DNA of 64,000 nt. It comes from Henckelia pumila. Its lineage: Eukaryota > Streptophyta > Magnoliopsida > Lamiales > Gesneriaceae. The position numbers and the translations under genes are program-made. Location of the stretch: contig NC_133123.1 in NCBI RefSeq assembly GCF_033568475.1, positions 190,439,821-190,503,820 of the forward strand, written 5' to 3'. A model generated the notes under the pieces. It had not been told where the DNA came from. It saw only the letters and a program-made list of their open reading frames with translations, and did no database searches. Positions 1 to 10,521 of this stretch are shown here, piece after piece; the stretch's first letter is position 1, and every line of letters starts with the position of its first letter.

Positions 1-243
1 GGTATAGGTCGCATGCTTCAGCGCCATCCATTTTCGGGGCTAGTTGATTCGGCAGGTGAGTTGTTACACATTCCTTAGCGGATTTCAACTTCCATGACCA
101 CCGTCCTGCTGTCTTAATCGACCAACACCCTTTGTGAGATCTAGATTAGCGCGCAGTTGGGCACCGTAACCAGACTTTTGGTTCATCCCGCATCGCCAGT
201 TCTGCTTACCAAAAATGGCCCACTTGGAGCTCTCGATTCCATG
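1..243 (-). rRNA. 25S rRNA fragment (degenerate), tandem copy 1
   Basis: Reverse complement matches the part of plant 25S rRNA about 1.1-1.5 kb from its 5' end. It is cut by the window edge and ends at about 243, where LTR-like sequence begins. Several transitions relative to typical plant 25S mark it as a pseudogene. Confidence 0.8.
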
Positions 244-267
244 GCATTCCGATCTCTGTATGCGCAC

Positions 268-1724
268 TGTAGTGACCCACACCATGATCACCTAATAATC
301 AAAAGCTTAAGCATGCAATAATCTTAATTAAAACATAATTGGAATTTATCAGTGGAAGACACCAAAGTTATACAAACCCAAGCAAAATAAATCCGAAATT
401 ATTACAACCAAATTTAAATAACTATTTAGTATCAAACCAACGAGTTCTGATACAATCACCTGAAAAACAAAGATCCCAACAGCTTCCAAAACCCTGCAAC
501 TAAGTCTGCCCTGAGCCTCCTGCTCCGTCCAACCTAAGACATGCCCCGTCGAATAGGGTATCCAAGAAACACAGAAATATGGACGTGAGCGACTACGCTC
601 ATCACAAGAGTATGAGTATACAAATACTATATGAGCACGAATGCAAGTGTACGGGGTACCAAGACTCAAGGTCAAGAAACTTTGATCAAACAAACTCGGC
701 GCCAAGGTATATATCACTCTGTGCCGTCGCACGAGGAGGTGGCTCCCATACCCTACTGTGAATATCGGTGACCTGACAACGAATACACGTGTCCAACCAT
801 CCACTAATACTTACGGTAAACACCCTAACACTGGCTATCTCAAGGATAAAAGATAAATATGAATATTCATAAAGCATAACTTCGTGACATAATATATGCA
901 GATAAAATCATACAATATAACAATGAAACACATAATATATGCATACTCAGTCAGGATATCTCAAACAGTACTTTTGTACCTCAATAATATCAGATAAGCT
1001 ACACTAGCTTTAATGTCCAAGCCTATAATCACAAGATTATTATATCACTAATCATCTTCTAAAAGCATTAACTAAGTTAATAGATACTACCAAAATATTT
1101 ATAGAAAATCGGATTATATATTCCTCAATTGTTAGCCTGTTGCTGTCGATTACTCCTGAACATGGGCACAACTCCGCTACGACTCTAGAGACGCCTCGCC
1201 AAGGCCCGTCCCTCGGCAAAGAAAGGTTGTAAGCCCCTAATCTACTCAAGAAATTAGAGGGAAAGTTTTGAATTTGCAATTGAAAATGACTCCCGGTTTC
1301 CCTATTATAGGCGGAGATCGAACGTTCCAAACTCCCAATCGGACGTTCCGATCTCTGTATGCTAGCCATGTCCTGAATGGCCATGATCGGAAGCACCGAT
1401 CTAGACTTCTAAAGTTCTTATCCAATGCATGCAGCTATGTGTTCAATCATCAATGACACATCACAAGTGCGGATGGTCTAACTCGATCGGAAGTTCCAAT
1501 CTCACCTTCGGACGTTCCGATCTAGCTTCCGAACACCATCGCTTGATCCAATCACTTCGTATCTTCCGATATCGTTCGGACCTTCCGAACTTGTCCATGT
1601 ACACGTCGACCCTTTGACCATGTCTGACGTCCTGGACTCGATTATTTGGTAGGATTAATCCAATTAAAATCACTTAATTAAGTTTTAACCATTTAATCTT
1701 GTTAAATGGGATTGAGTTACTACA
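268..1724 (-). mobile_element. Solo gypsy-type LTR, TSD CGCAC (tandem copy 1)
   Basis: On the minus strand the sequence starts TGTAGTAACTC (at 1724) and ends GGGTCACTACA (at 268), 1457 bp. It is flanked by the direct repeat CGCAC at 263-267 and 1725-1729. No primer site, polypurine tract or coding domain lies between, so it is a solo LTR left by LTR-LTR recombination. Its ends and layout match the LTRs of the element at 12425-21561: TGTAGT start, GTGATCACC-like block near the end, a TATA-like TATAATA near 1303-1310, and GGACGTTCCGATC-type motifs upstream of it in the sense direction (about 1311-1600). Confidence 0.85.
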
Positions 1725-2460
1725 CGCACGCTGCTCCAAAGATTCGGCGGGTGCCATAAATACTGAACCCAATCTTGGAATATCACTGTCCTGGATAAAC
1801 CGTACACATTGCCCCATCGTTCCATTCGGTGTCACACGGTATCCGATCGTAGAAGGAAACATGGCTGAGCGACCCTAGAAAAACTGGCTATCTCAAAAGG
1901 ATAACAGACTCAAAATAGTATGCCAATGCCGCATACAGATCATGAACAATATAGTCATGCATCACATTCTAGATAATAATGCAACACATACTAATACAAC
2001 ACATAAACATTCATACTCAGTTGACAATCTCATTTAGTATTTACATATCTCAACTACTGGTCTAGTTGTACAACTGTCTACAGTCCAAGCCTACAAGCAA
2101 AGATAATATCATATTACTATACCTTTTCTAAAAGTCTTAACTAGAAAACTAGCTACTCCCAATAGCTGCTAATAGTTTAGAGTTATACCTGCATCCTTCA
2201 TCAACCCACTGATGTTGAAGGCCCTGACCCAAGCACGACTCCGCTACAAGCCTCATAACATCTCTCTAATGCTCGACCCTCAATTGCATGGCCCAAAACA
2301 CTCAAATATACACTAATGGTTCGACAACCCTCTAAATTTGCACTTAAAAAATAGATTTCCACCCATATTTATAGGCCAGGGTTTGGAAGGTACGATCCTG
2401 GTTTAGAATCTCCGATCTGGCATGTTTGCCACGTTTTTCCGCACACTCCTTAGCGAGATG
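1725..2460 (-). repeat. Diverged gypsy LTR fragment (tandem copy 1)
   Basis: Shares ordered landmarks with the neighbouring LTRs: a CATACTCAG block, CCAAGCCTAC, an imperfect CAGCCTGCTG block, CTACRACC-like sequence and a TATTTATAGGC TATA region at about 2370. It has no LTR ends of its own and is probably older LTR sequence that received the solo LTR. No open frame of interest. Confidence 0.6.
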
Positions 2461-2621
2461 TCCCTGTTAAACAGGTTTTTCTCTTAGCTGTTGATATTCA
2501 TCATGAATTTGCTAAATAAAATCCCTATGTTCTCTAAAAAAGATTATGATGACTGGAAAATACGTATGCAGGCACATCTTTCTGCTCGAGATGATGATAT
2601 GTGGTACGTCATCACTTATGG
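2461..2621 (+). pseudogene. Copia gag N-terminal scrap (tandem copy 1)
   Basis: From an ATG at 2503 the plus strand reads MNLLNKIPMFSKKDYDDW and continues through a QAHLSARDDDMWYVI-type segment. This is the start of the gag domain (UBN2-like) of Ty1/copia polyproteins. It covers only about 40 residues, then the frame runs into antisense 25S rRNA at a short shared block (ACCCATG). No function is expected. Confidence 0.75.
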
Positions 2622-2676
2622 ACCCATGTGCAAGTGCCGTTTACATGGAACCTTTCCCCTCTTCGGCCTTCAAAGT

Positions 2677-2710
<34 letters not shown>

Positions 2711-3051
2711 CGCACAGATGGCCGCTCCTCCTGGGCTCGCGCCCAAGGTTTTGCGGCGACCGCCGCGCCCTCCTACTCATCGGGGCCTGGCCCTTGCCCC
2801 AACAGCCGGGTATAGGTCGCATGCTTCAGCGCCATCCATTTTCGGGGCTAGTTGATTCGGCAGGTGAGTTGTTACACATTCCTTAGCGGATTTCAACTTC
2901 CATGACCACCGTCCTGCTGTCTTAATCGACCAACACCCTTTGTGAGATCTAGATTAGCGCGCAGTTGGGCACCGTAACCAGACTTTTGGTTCATCCCGCA
3001 TCGCCAGTTCTGATTACCAAAAATGGCCCACTTGGAGCTCTCGATTCCATG
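2622..3051 (-). rRNA. 25S rRNA fragment (degenerate), tandem copy 2
   Basis: Full version of the 25S piece in the repeat unit, about 430 bases. In antisense it starts at the CATGTGCAAGTGCCG block and ends after GATTCCATGG. The left joint to the copia scrap shares ACCCATG between both parents, consistent with microhomology joining. Confidence 0.85.
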
Positions 3052-3075
3052 GCGTTCCGATCTCTGTATGCGCAC

Positions 3076-4532
3076 TGTAGTGACCCACACCATGATCACC
3101 TAATAATCAAAAGCTTAAGCATGCAATAATCTTAATTAAAACATAATTGGAATTTATCAGTGGAAGACACCAAAGTTATACAAACCCAAGCAAAATAAAT
3201 CCGAAATTATTACAACCAAATTTAAATAACTATTTAGTATCAAACCAACGAGTTCTGATACAATCACCTGAAAAACAAAGATCCCAACAGCTGCCAAAAC
3301 CCTGCAACTAAGTCTGCCCTGAGCCTCCTGCTCCGTCCAACCTAAGACATGCCCCGTCGAATAGGGTATCCAAGAAACACAGAAATATGGACGTGAGCGA
3401 CTACGCTCATCACAAGAGTATGAGTATACAAATACTATATGAGCACAAATGCAAGTGTACGGGGTACCAAGACTCAAGGTCAAGAAACTTTGATCAAACA
3501 AACTCGGCGCCAAGGTATATATCACTCTGTGCCGTCGCACGAGGAGGTGGCTCCCATACCCTACTGTGAATATCGGTGACCTGACAACGAATACACGTGT
3601 CCAACCATCCACTAATACTTACGGTAAACACCCTAACACCGGCTATCTCAAGGATAAAAGATAAATATGAATATTCATAAAGCATAACTTCGTGACATAA
3701 TATATGCAGATAAAATCATACAATATAACAATGCAACACATAATATATGCATACTCAGTCAGGATATCTCAAACAGTACTTTTGTACCTCAATAATATCA
3801 GATAAGCTACACTAGCTTTAATGTCCAAGCCTATAATCACAAGATTATTATATCACTAATCATCTTCTAAAAGCATTAACTAAGTTAATAGATACTACCA
3901 AAATATTTATAGAAAATCGGATTATACATTCCTCAATTGTTAGCCTGTTGTTGTCGATTACTCCTGAACATGGGCACAACTCCGCTACGACTCTAGAGAC
4001 GCCTCGCCAAGGCCCGTCCCTCGGCAAAGAAAGGTTGTAAGCCCCTAATCTACTCAAGAAATTAGAGGGAAAGTTTTGAATTTGCAATTGAAAATGACTC
4101 CCGGTTTCCCTATTATAGGTGGAGATCGAACGTTCCAAACTCCCAATCGGACGTTCCGATCTCTGTATGCTAGCCATGTCCTGAATGGCCATGATCGGAA
4201 GCACCGATCTAGACTTCTAAAGTTCTTATCCAATGCATGCAGCTATGTGTTCAATCATCAATGACACATCACAAGTGCGGATGGTCTAACTCGATCGGAA
4301 GTTCCAATCTCACCTTCGGACGTTCCGATCTAGCTTCCGAACACCATCGCTTGATCCAATCACTTCGTATCTTCCGATATCGTTCGGACCTTCCGAACTT
4401 GTCCATGTACACGTCGACCCTTTGACCATGTCTGACGTCCTGGACTCGATTATTTGGTAGGATTAATCCAATTAAAATCACTTAATTAAGTTTTAACCAT
4501 TTAATCTTGTTAAATGGGATTGAGTTACTACA
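3076..4532 (-). mobile_element. Solo gypsy-type LTR, TSD CGCAC (tandem copy 2)
   Basis: Second copy of the solo LTR at 268-1724, offset by exactly 2808, with CGCAC at 3071-3075 and 4533-4537. Only scattered substitutions separate the copies, so the duplication came after the LTR insertion. Confidence 0.85.
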
Positions 4533-5268
4533 CGCACGCTGCTCCAAAGATTCGGCGGGTGCCATAAATACTGAACCCAATCTTGGAATATCACTGTCCT
4601 GGATAAACCGTACACATTGCCCCATCGTTCCAGTCGGTGTCACACGGTATCCGATCGTAGAAGGAAACATGGCTGAGCGACCCTAGAAAAACTGGCTATC
4701 TCAAAAGGATAACAGACTCAAAATAGTATGCCAATGCCGCATACAGATCATGAACAATATAGTCATGCATCACATTCTAGATAATAATGCAACACATACT
4801 AATACAACACATAAACATTCATACTCAGTTGACAATCTCATTTAGTATTTACATATCTCAACTACTGGTCTAGTTGTACAACTGTCTACAGTCCAAGCCT
4901 ACAAGCAAAGATAATATCATATTACTATACCTTTTCTAAAAGTCTTAACTAGACAACTAGCTACTCCCAATAGCTGCTAATAGTTTAGAGTTATACCTGC
5001 ATCCTTCATCAACCCACTGATGTTGAAGGCCCTGACCCAAGCACGACTCCGCTACAAGCCTCATAACATCTCTCTAATGCTCGACCCTCGATTGCATGGC
5101 CCAAAACACTCAAATATACACTAATGGTTCGACAACCCTCTAAATTTGCACTTAAAAAATAGATTTCCACCCATATTTATAGGCCAGGGTTTGGAAGGTC
5201 CGATCCTGGTTTAGAATCTCCGATCTAGCATGTTTGCCACGTTTTTCCGCACACTCCTTAGCGAGATG
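4533..5268 (-). repeat. Diverged gypsy LTR fragment (tandem copy 2)
   Basis: Second copy of the fragment at 1725-2460, with the same landmarks and no ends of its own. Confidence 0.6.
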
Positions 5269-5429
5269 TCCCTGTTAAACAGGTTTTTCTCTTAGCTGTT
5301 GATATTCATCATGAATTTGCTAAATAAAATCCCTATGTTCTCTAAAAAAGATTATGATGACTGGAAAATACGTATGCAGGCACATCTTTCTGCTCGAGAT
5401 GATGATATGTGGTACGTCATCACTTATGG
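5269..5429 (+). pseudogene. Copia gag N-terminal scrap (tandem copy 2)
   Basis: Second copy of the gag scrap at 2461-2621, again joined directly to antisense 25S rRNA through the shared ACCCATG block. Confidence 0.75.
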
Positions 5430-5484
5430 ACCCATGTGCAAGTGCCGTTTACATGGAACCTTTCCCCTCTTCGGCCTTCAAAGT

Positions 5485-5518
<34 letters not shown>

Positions 5519-5859
5519 CGCACAGATGGCCGCTCCGCCTGGGCTCGCGCCCAAGGTTTTGCGGCGACCGCCGCGCCCTCCTACTCATCGGGGCCTGGCC
5601 CTTGCCCCAACAGCCGGGTATAGGTCGCATGCTTCAGCGCCATCCATTTTCGGGGCTAGTTGATTCGGCAGGTGAGTTGTTACACATTCCTTAGCGGATT
5701 TCAACTTCCATGACCACCGTCCTGCTGTCTTAATCGACCAACACCCTTTGTGAGATCTAGATTAGCGCGCAGTTGGGCACCATAACCAGACTTTTGGTTC
5801 ATCCCGCATCGCCAGTTCTGCTTACCAAAAATGGCCCACTTGGAGCTCTCGATTCCATG
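5430..5859 (-). rRNA. 25S rRNA fragment (degenerate), tandem copy 3
   Basis: Third copy of the 25S piece. After an interruption of about 85 bp of LTR-derived sequence (5860-5944) the same 25S molecule resumes at 5945. This copy therefore lies at the ancestral junction with the longer rDNA stretch to the right. Confidence 0.85.
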
Positions 5860-5883
5860 GCATTCCGATCTCTGTATGCGCAC

Positions 5884-5944
5884 TGTAGTGACCCACACCA
5901 TGATCACCTAATAATCAAAAGCTTAAGCATGCAATAATCTTAAT
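5884..5944 (-). repeat. Truncated LTR terminus (tandem copy 3)
   Basis: The first 61 bases (plus-strand view, TGTAGTGACCC onward) of the solo LTR seen in copies 1 and 2, preceded by CGCAC at 5879-5883. It then stops and 25S sequence starts with CAACGGAGCAGCC. A deletion removed the rest. Confidence 0.85.
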
Positions 5945-6059
5945 CAACGGAGCAGCCACGTTGTCCTACCTATTTAAAGTTTGAGAATAGGTTGAGGGCG
6001 TTGCGCCCCCGATGCATCTAATCATTAGCTTTACCCGATAGAACTCGCACTCGAGCTCT

Positions 6060-6110
<51 letters not shown>

Positions 6111-6641
6111 AGTCTTTCTCCCCTATACCCAATTCAGACGAATGATTTGCACGTCAGTATCGCTGCGGGCCTCTACCAGAGTTTCCTCTGGCTTTGCCCC
6201 GCTCAGGCATAGTTCACCATCTTTCAAGTCCCGATAGGTATGCTCACTCGAACCCTTCTCAGAATAACAAGGTCGGTCGGCGTTGCACTCCTCGAGGGGG
6301 ATCGCGCCAGTCAGCTTCCTTGCGCCTTACGGGTTTTCTCGCCCGTTGACTCGCACACATGTCAGACTCCTTGGTCCATGTTTCAAGATGGGTCGAATGG
6401 GGAGCCCACTGGCAAGCCCCGGGAGAACGCAGTTGCCGAGGCACGCCTTATGGCGCGTGCTGTCCGCCACGATCGAGGCAACGGCATTCCGCGGCCATAT
6501 CAACTGCCCGGGCTTTGGCCACCGCCCTGATCCGTGCTGGTTCATGCCCCGAGTCAATCGGCGGACCGGCTCTCGCCATTCCACATCCGATCGGGGCGCA
6601 TGCCGGTCCCCATCCGCTTCCCTCTCGATAATTTCAAGCAT

Positions 6642-6682
<41 letters not shown>

Positions 6683-6715
6683 TGGTACTTTTTTGCTATC
6701 GGTCTCTCGCCCGTT

Positions 6716-6775
<60 letters not shown>

Positions 6776-6861
6776 CCGACAGCGCCTCGTGGTGCTACAG
6801 GGTCCGGGCACGACGGGGCTCTCACCCTCTCTAGCGCCCCTTTCCATGGGACTTGGGCCAA

Positions 6862-6903
<42 letters not shown>

Positions 6904-6967
6904 TATGGTCGCCCGATTCTCAAGTTGGGCTATTATCGGTTCGCTCTCCGTTACTAGGGGAATCTTT

Positions 6968-7013
<46 letters not shown>

Positions 7014-7034
7014 GATCCCGCCTGACCTGGGGTC
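5945..7034 (-). rRNA. 25S rRNA, 5' ~1.1 kb, degenerate
   Basis: Reverse complement matches the 5' third of plant 25S rRNA. The universal block TCCTCCGCTTATTGATATGC, antisense to the 25S 5' region, is intact near 6980, followed by the conserved 25S start (GACCTGGGGTCGC in antisense). The piece lacks the rest of the roughly 3.4-kb molecule. Together with the following ITS2, 5.8S, ITS1 and 18S it forms one minus-strand rDNA segment. The interruption, truncation and many substitutions make it a pseudogene. Open frames here are antisense shadows. Confidence 0.92.
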
Positions 7035-9157
7035 GCAATCGTGGGGCAAAACAAATCCAGTGCGCCATTGGGTCGCATCTGTGGCCCGATGCAATACCAC
7101 ACGATAGTTTGCGAGTCAAGGAATACAATCACCAAGTTGTTGGAAAACTGGCGTTCAGATCAATCACGATTGATACCCGATGCAGCGGAAGTTTAAAAAT
7201 TTTAATATGGAACAATTCCATAGTGTAGGTATCAACCGTTTAACGATTAAATTATTTGTGTGTGTAAAATTAAATAACAATTATTAAATTTTACCTTCAA
7301 TCTCGAATCGAGATTATTGGACTCCAACAGATTTCTCTGCTCTTGTTGTCTCTCCCTGGAACCGATGAACTCCTTCAATCAGGTCCACGAATAGAGGTTT
7401 AATCCCTCTGATAGATTGCACTAGAAAATCTATCAGAAGTTTTCTGCGAAGAGAATAAACGAATTTGATTCGCTATTCCTGACTGCAATTCAAAATCACA
7501 GACCGGAATTTCTCTGACAGAGAGAGGGAGGGGGCGGCCGAATTTCTAGAGAGAGAAGGCTAGGGTTTCGATTTTTCTGTCTCTCAAATTATGACCAGTT
7601 GTGTGTAATTTCTGTACTGCAATAACTTATTTATAATGCAGGCCACTAACACCTTAGGGCCCATTAGTCATAAGTTGAGGCCCGACAAGCAAAGCCCGCA
7701 TGTTCAGAAATTAATATAAAATTCATCGTGACTCCGATTGATAAACCGATTTTACCAATGTGCACAGAAACCATTTCTGCACATTTTATAGTCAAGATAA
7801 ATTTTCCTGAATCCGAATTCAGTGGTTTCCAAAAATGTACATCCCTATGTCATTTTAGGAAATCCTACTCCCTTACTCTTATTTAAGAAGTCCAACTTCT
7901 TTATTCATTAAATTTAACTCTTTAAATTTAACTATCTCAACGGGGATTAAAACTCCATTACACTGTGTGACCCTCAATGGTTCAGGGATACAGCTAGCCG
8001 TGGGCTCACAACTCCTTGTGACTCGGAACAACGATTTCCGACTTGCCCAACGAATCATGGTAAAGCGCCTAGAAACATCGCCCCATGATTCCCTAGGTAT
8101 CACTGATAGTGCCTACAAGAACCAGCAGATTTTGGTTCACGTACAGTACGGTCCCTTCATCCATATATCCCGATCGAATCAACAACCATTGGTATATCGA
8201 GAGTCGCTCAAGATTCGATAACTATGCAATACATCTTGAAGATCAAATTAGTGACATCGTATGTGCTACTAAGAAACCATTTCTTAAATCACATCAAGTA
8301 CTCTGGCCAGAGATTCGTCACACTAATATCTCCTCAGATCGCATAGGATATCCACACTCGCAAGTATGTGGTGAATCCTTGACAACAATGCATCGACTCC
8401 TATATGTGTTGTAACTGTACCCAATCCCGACACCTGATGACCCCCATAGAGTCGGTAAACGAGTCAAAGCACAGTACTAGCATATAGAGTCTCCATGATG
8501 TTTCAAGTAGTAAGGACTAATGGTGTACAACCAAAACCGCGGACTTTATCCACTCGATAAGTGATAACCACTTGGAAAGTCCGGATAGGGTAGTTCGATT
8601 ATTCATCCTATGAATATCCATTTGCATGCTTTGAACATCTCCATGTTCCCTACCAATGAAACGTGGTACTCTGCATCGCAAATGCCAGTCTCAAACTCGA
8701 GCGATCCTTATCCTTATTCTCGGACGGCTCAATCGACTAGGAACAGTTTAGAATATACAGTGACTATAAGATGTATTTCATGATAGACATCCCCATGTTC
8801 TACCACATCTTACATACACTATAGTATATTCAAGGTCTTTATCAAAACAACAATAGTATATCCTAATATAACAATATGAAGAAAGATAAAGTCATTGCCA
8901 TTAATAAAAGTGTAAATTATATTAAACAAAAGATCGTTTGTACAAAGAGTCATCAAAGCCCATAGCCACAAGTTGGCTCACTGGGCACCCACTCTTTCAC
9001 AAGTATCGTGTGACATGCATCAACACATCATCCTATTTTGGGCCGGCCGCTACGCAAGGATAACGGGAGGCCAGTTTTTGCCCCTCCTTCGGATGAACGC
9101 ATCAGCCCGCCCGGCACTTTTTGAGCCCGGAGGGAGACGCTGGGGGAGATGACATGC
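7035..9157 (-). other. ITS2, split by an LTR-like insertion
   Basis: The spacer between 25S and 5.8S lies in two parts, 7035-7137 and about 9000-9157, separated by the insertion at 7138-8999. Without the insertion and one TSD copy it would be about 255 bases, a normal plant ITS2 length. Confidence 0.8.
7138..8999. mobile_element. 1862-bp LTR-like insertion in ITS2, TSD CAAGT
   Basis: Starts TGTTGGAAAACTGG and ends CACTCTTTCA, so it has TG...CA termini, and is flanked by CAAGT at 7133-7137 and 9000-9004. It has no open frame above about 100 codons, no tRNA primer site and no internal domain. It is best read as a solo LTR, probably copia-type from the TGTTGGAAAA start, or a very short non-autonomous element. 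A TATA-like block (minus-strand TATAAATAAG near 7629-7638) could indicate a minus-strand U3, but orientation is not settled. Confidence 0.8.
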
Positions 9158-9241
9158 GTGACGCCCAGGCAGACGTGCCCTCAACCTGATGGCTTCGGGC
9201 GCAAATTGTGTTCAAAGACTCGATGGTTCACGGGATTATGA

Positions 9242-9280
<39 letters not shown>

Positions 9281-9318
9281 AATGCGAGAGCCGAGATATC
9301 CGTTTCTGAGAGTCGTTG
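9158..9318 (-). rRNA. 5.8S rRNA, degenerate
   Basis: About 160 bases matching plant 5.8S in antisense. Landmarks are TGACGCCCAGGCAGACG near the 3' end, CTACGTTCTTCATC, and GAGATATCCGTT near the 5' end. Changes at normally invariant sites (CATCAATGCGAGAG for CATCGATGCGAGAG, and TTCTGAGAGTCG for TGCCGAGAGTCG) are C-to-T or G-to-A in type or clustered. The gene is not expected to be functional. Confidence 0.92.
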
Positions 9319-9523
9319 TATTATTATCTATTCGATAGGCGCCTCCTCATCACGTCTTGGGCACCGTAGACGGCACCGCGGATGGAGAGTAGCAATTACG
9401 GTTTTCCTTGGCGATTTCCGCGCCGAGAGGTTAGGTTCACCCAAGCGGCTTCACGACACTCTTGGGGTCTCAAGGTAGCAGCGTATTTAAACATGTTCGC
9501 GGGTCTGCTTTGCATGTTTCGAC
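9319..9523 (-). other. ITS1, degenerate
   Basis: Spacer between 5.8S and 18S in antisense, about 205 bases. It keeps the plant ITS1 block around GGTTTTCCTTGGCG...CCGCGCCGAG. Confidence 0.75.
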
Positions 9524-9551
9524 AATGATCCTTTCGCAGGTTCACCTACGA

Positions 9552-9592
<41 letters not shown>

Positions 9593-9659
9593 TAGTGGAC
9601 TTCTCGCTACGTCGCGGGCAGCGAACCGCCCATGTTGGAGCGATCCGAACATTTCACAA

Positions 9660-9690
<31 letters not shown>

Positions 9691-9691
9691 C

Positions 9692-9723
<32 letters not shown>

Positions 9724-9729
9724 GTGATA

Positions 9730-9764
<35 letters not shown>

Positions 9765-9765
9765 A

Positions 9766-9810
<45 letters not shown>

Positions 9811-10061
9811 ACAAGACCCGTCGGTCATGGCTATAGACTTGTTGAATACATCAATGTAGTGCGCGTGCGGCCCAAAACATCTAAGGGCATCACAGACCTG
9901 TTATTGCCTCAAACTTCCGCGGCCTAAAAGGCCAAAGTCCCTCTAAGAAGCTGGCCGCGAAGGTGTACCTCCGCATAGCTAGTTAGCAGGCTGAGGTCTC
10001 GTTCGTTAACGGAATTAACCAGACAAATCGCTCCAACAACTAAGAACGGCCATGCACCACC

Positions 10062-10092
<31 letters not shown>

Positions 10093-10152
10093 ATCAATCC
10101 TTACTATTTCTGGACCTGGTAAGTTTCCCCGTGTTGAGTCAAATTAAGCCAC

Positions 10153-10201
<49 letters not shown>

Positions 10202-10283
10202 TTTGCGACCGTACTCCCCCCGGAACCCAAAGACTTTCATTTCTCATAAGGTGCCGACGGAGTCCATAAAGTAACATCCGCCA

Positions 10284-10337
<54 letters not shown>

Positions 10338-10338
10338 A

Positions 10339-10417
<79 letters not shown>

Positions 10418-10453
10418 TAATTTCACCTCTGACTATGAAATACGAATGTCTCC

Positions 10454-10485
<32 letters not shown>

Positions 10486-10521
10486 AAGGCCGACGTAATA
10501 GGACCGAAATCCTATAATGTA
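9524..10521 (-). rRNA. 18S rRNA, 3' ~1.0 kb, degenerate
   Basis: Antisense 18S from its 3' terminus (CAATGATC...CGCAGGTTCACCTACG) to about mid-molecule, where similarity stops after GGACCGAAATCCTATAATG. The 5' half is missing. Many G-to-A and C-to-T differences are seen, for example CCTTTCGCAGG for CCTTCCGCAGG and CTACGAAAACC for CTACGGAAACC. Pseudogene. Confidence 0.92.

Larger units (their letters stand above)
1..5944. repeat. 2808-bp chimeric tandem array (two full copies plus partial third)
   Basis: Bases 1-2808, 2809-5616 and 5617-5944 are near-identical with a fixed offset of 2808; only scattered single-base differences are seen (for example an A at about 3013 where the other copies have C). 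Each unit, left to right on the plus strand, holds part of 25S rRNA in antisense, a gypsy-type LTR with a 5-bp TSD, more LTR sequence of the same style, and a copia gag scrap. The third copy breaks off inside the LTR at 5944, where 25S sequence resumes. The near identity suggests a recent duplication of an already chimeric segment. An assembly artefact cannot be excluded from sequence alone. Confidence 0.93.

Noticed and set aside
349..804. 151-codon minus-strand open frame, repeated at 3157-3612
   Set aside because: Lies inside the solo LTR and is duplicated only because the LTR is; it matches no family and has LTR-like composition.
6534..7025. 163-codon plus-strand open frame
   Set aside because: Antisense to 25S rRNA; open by chance in GC-rich rRNA sequence.
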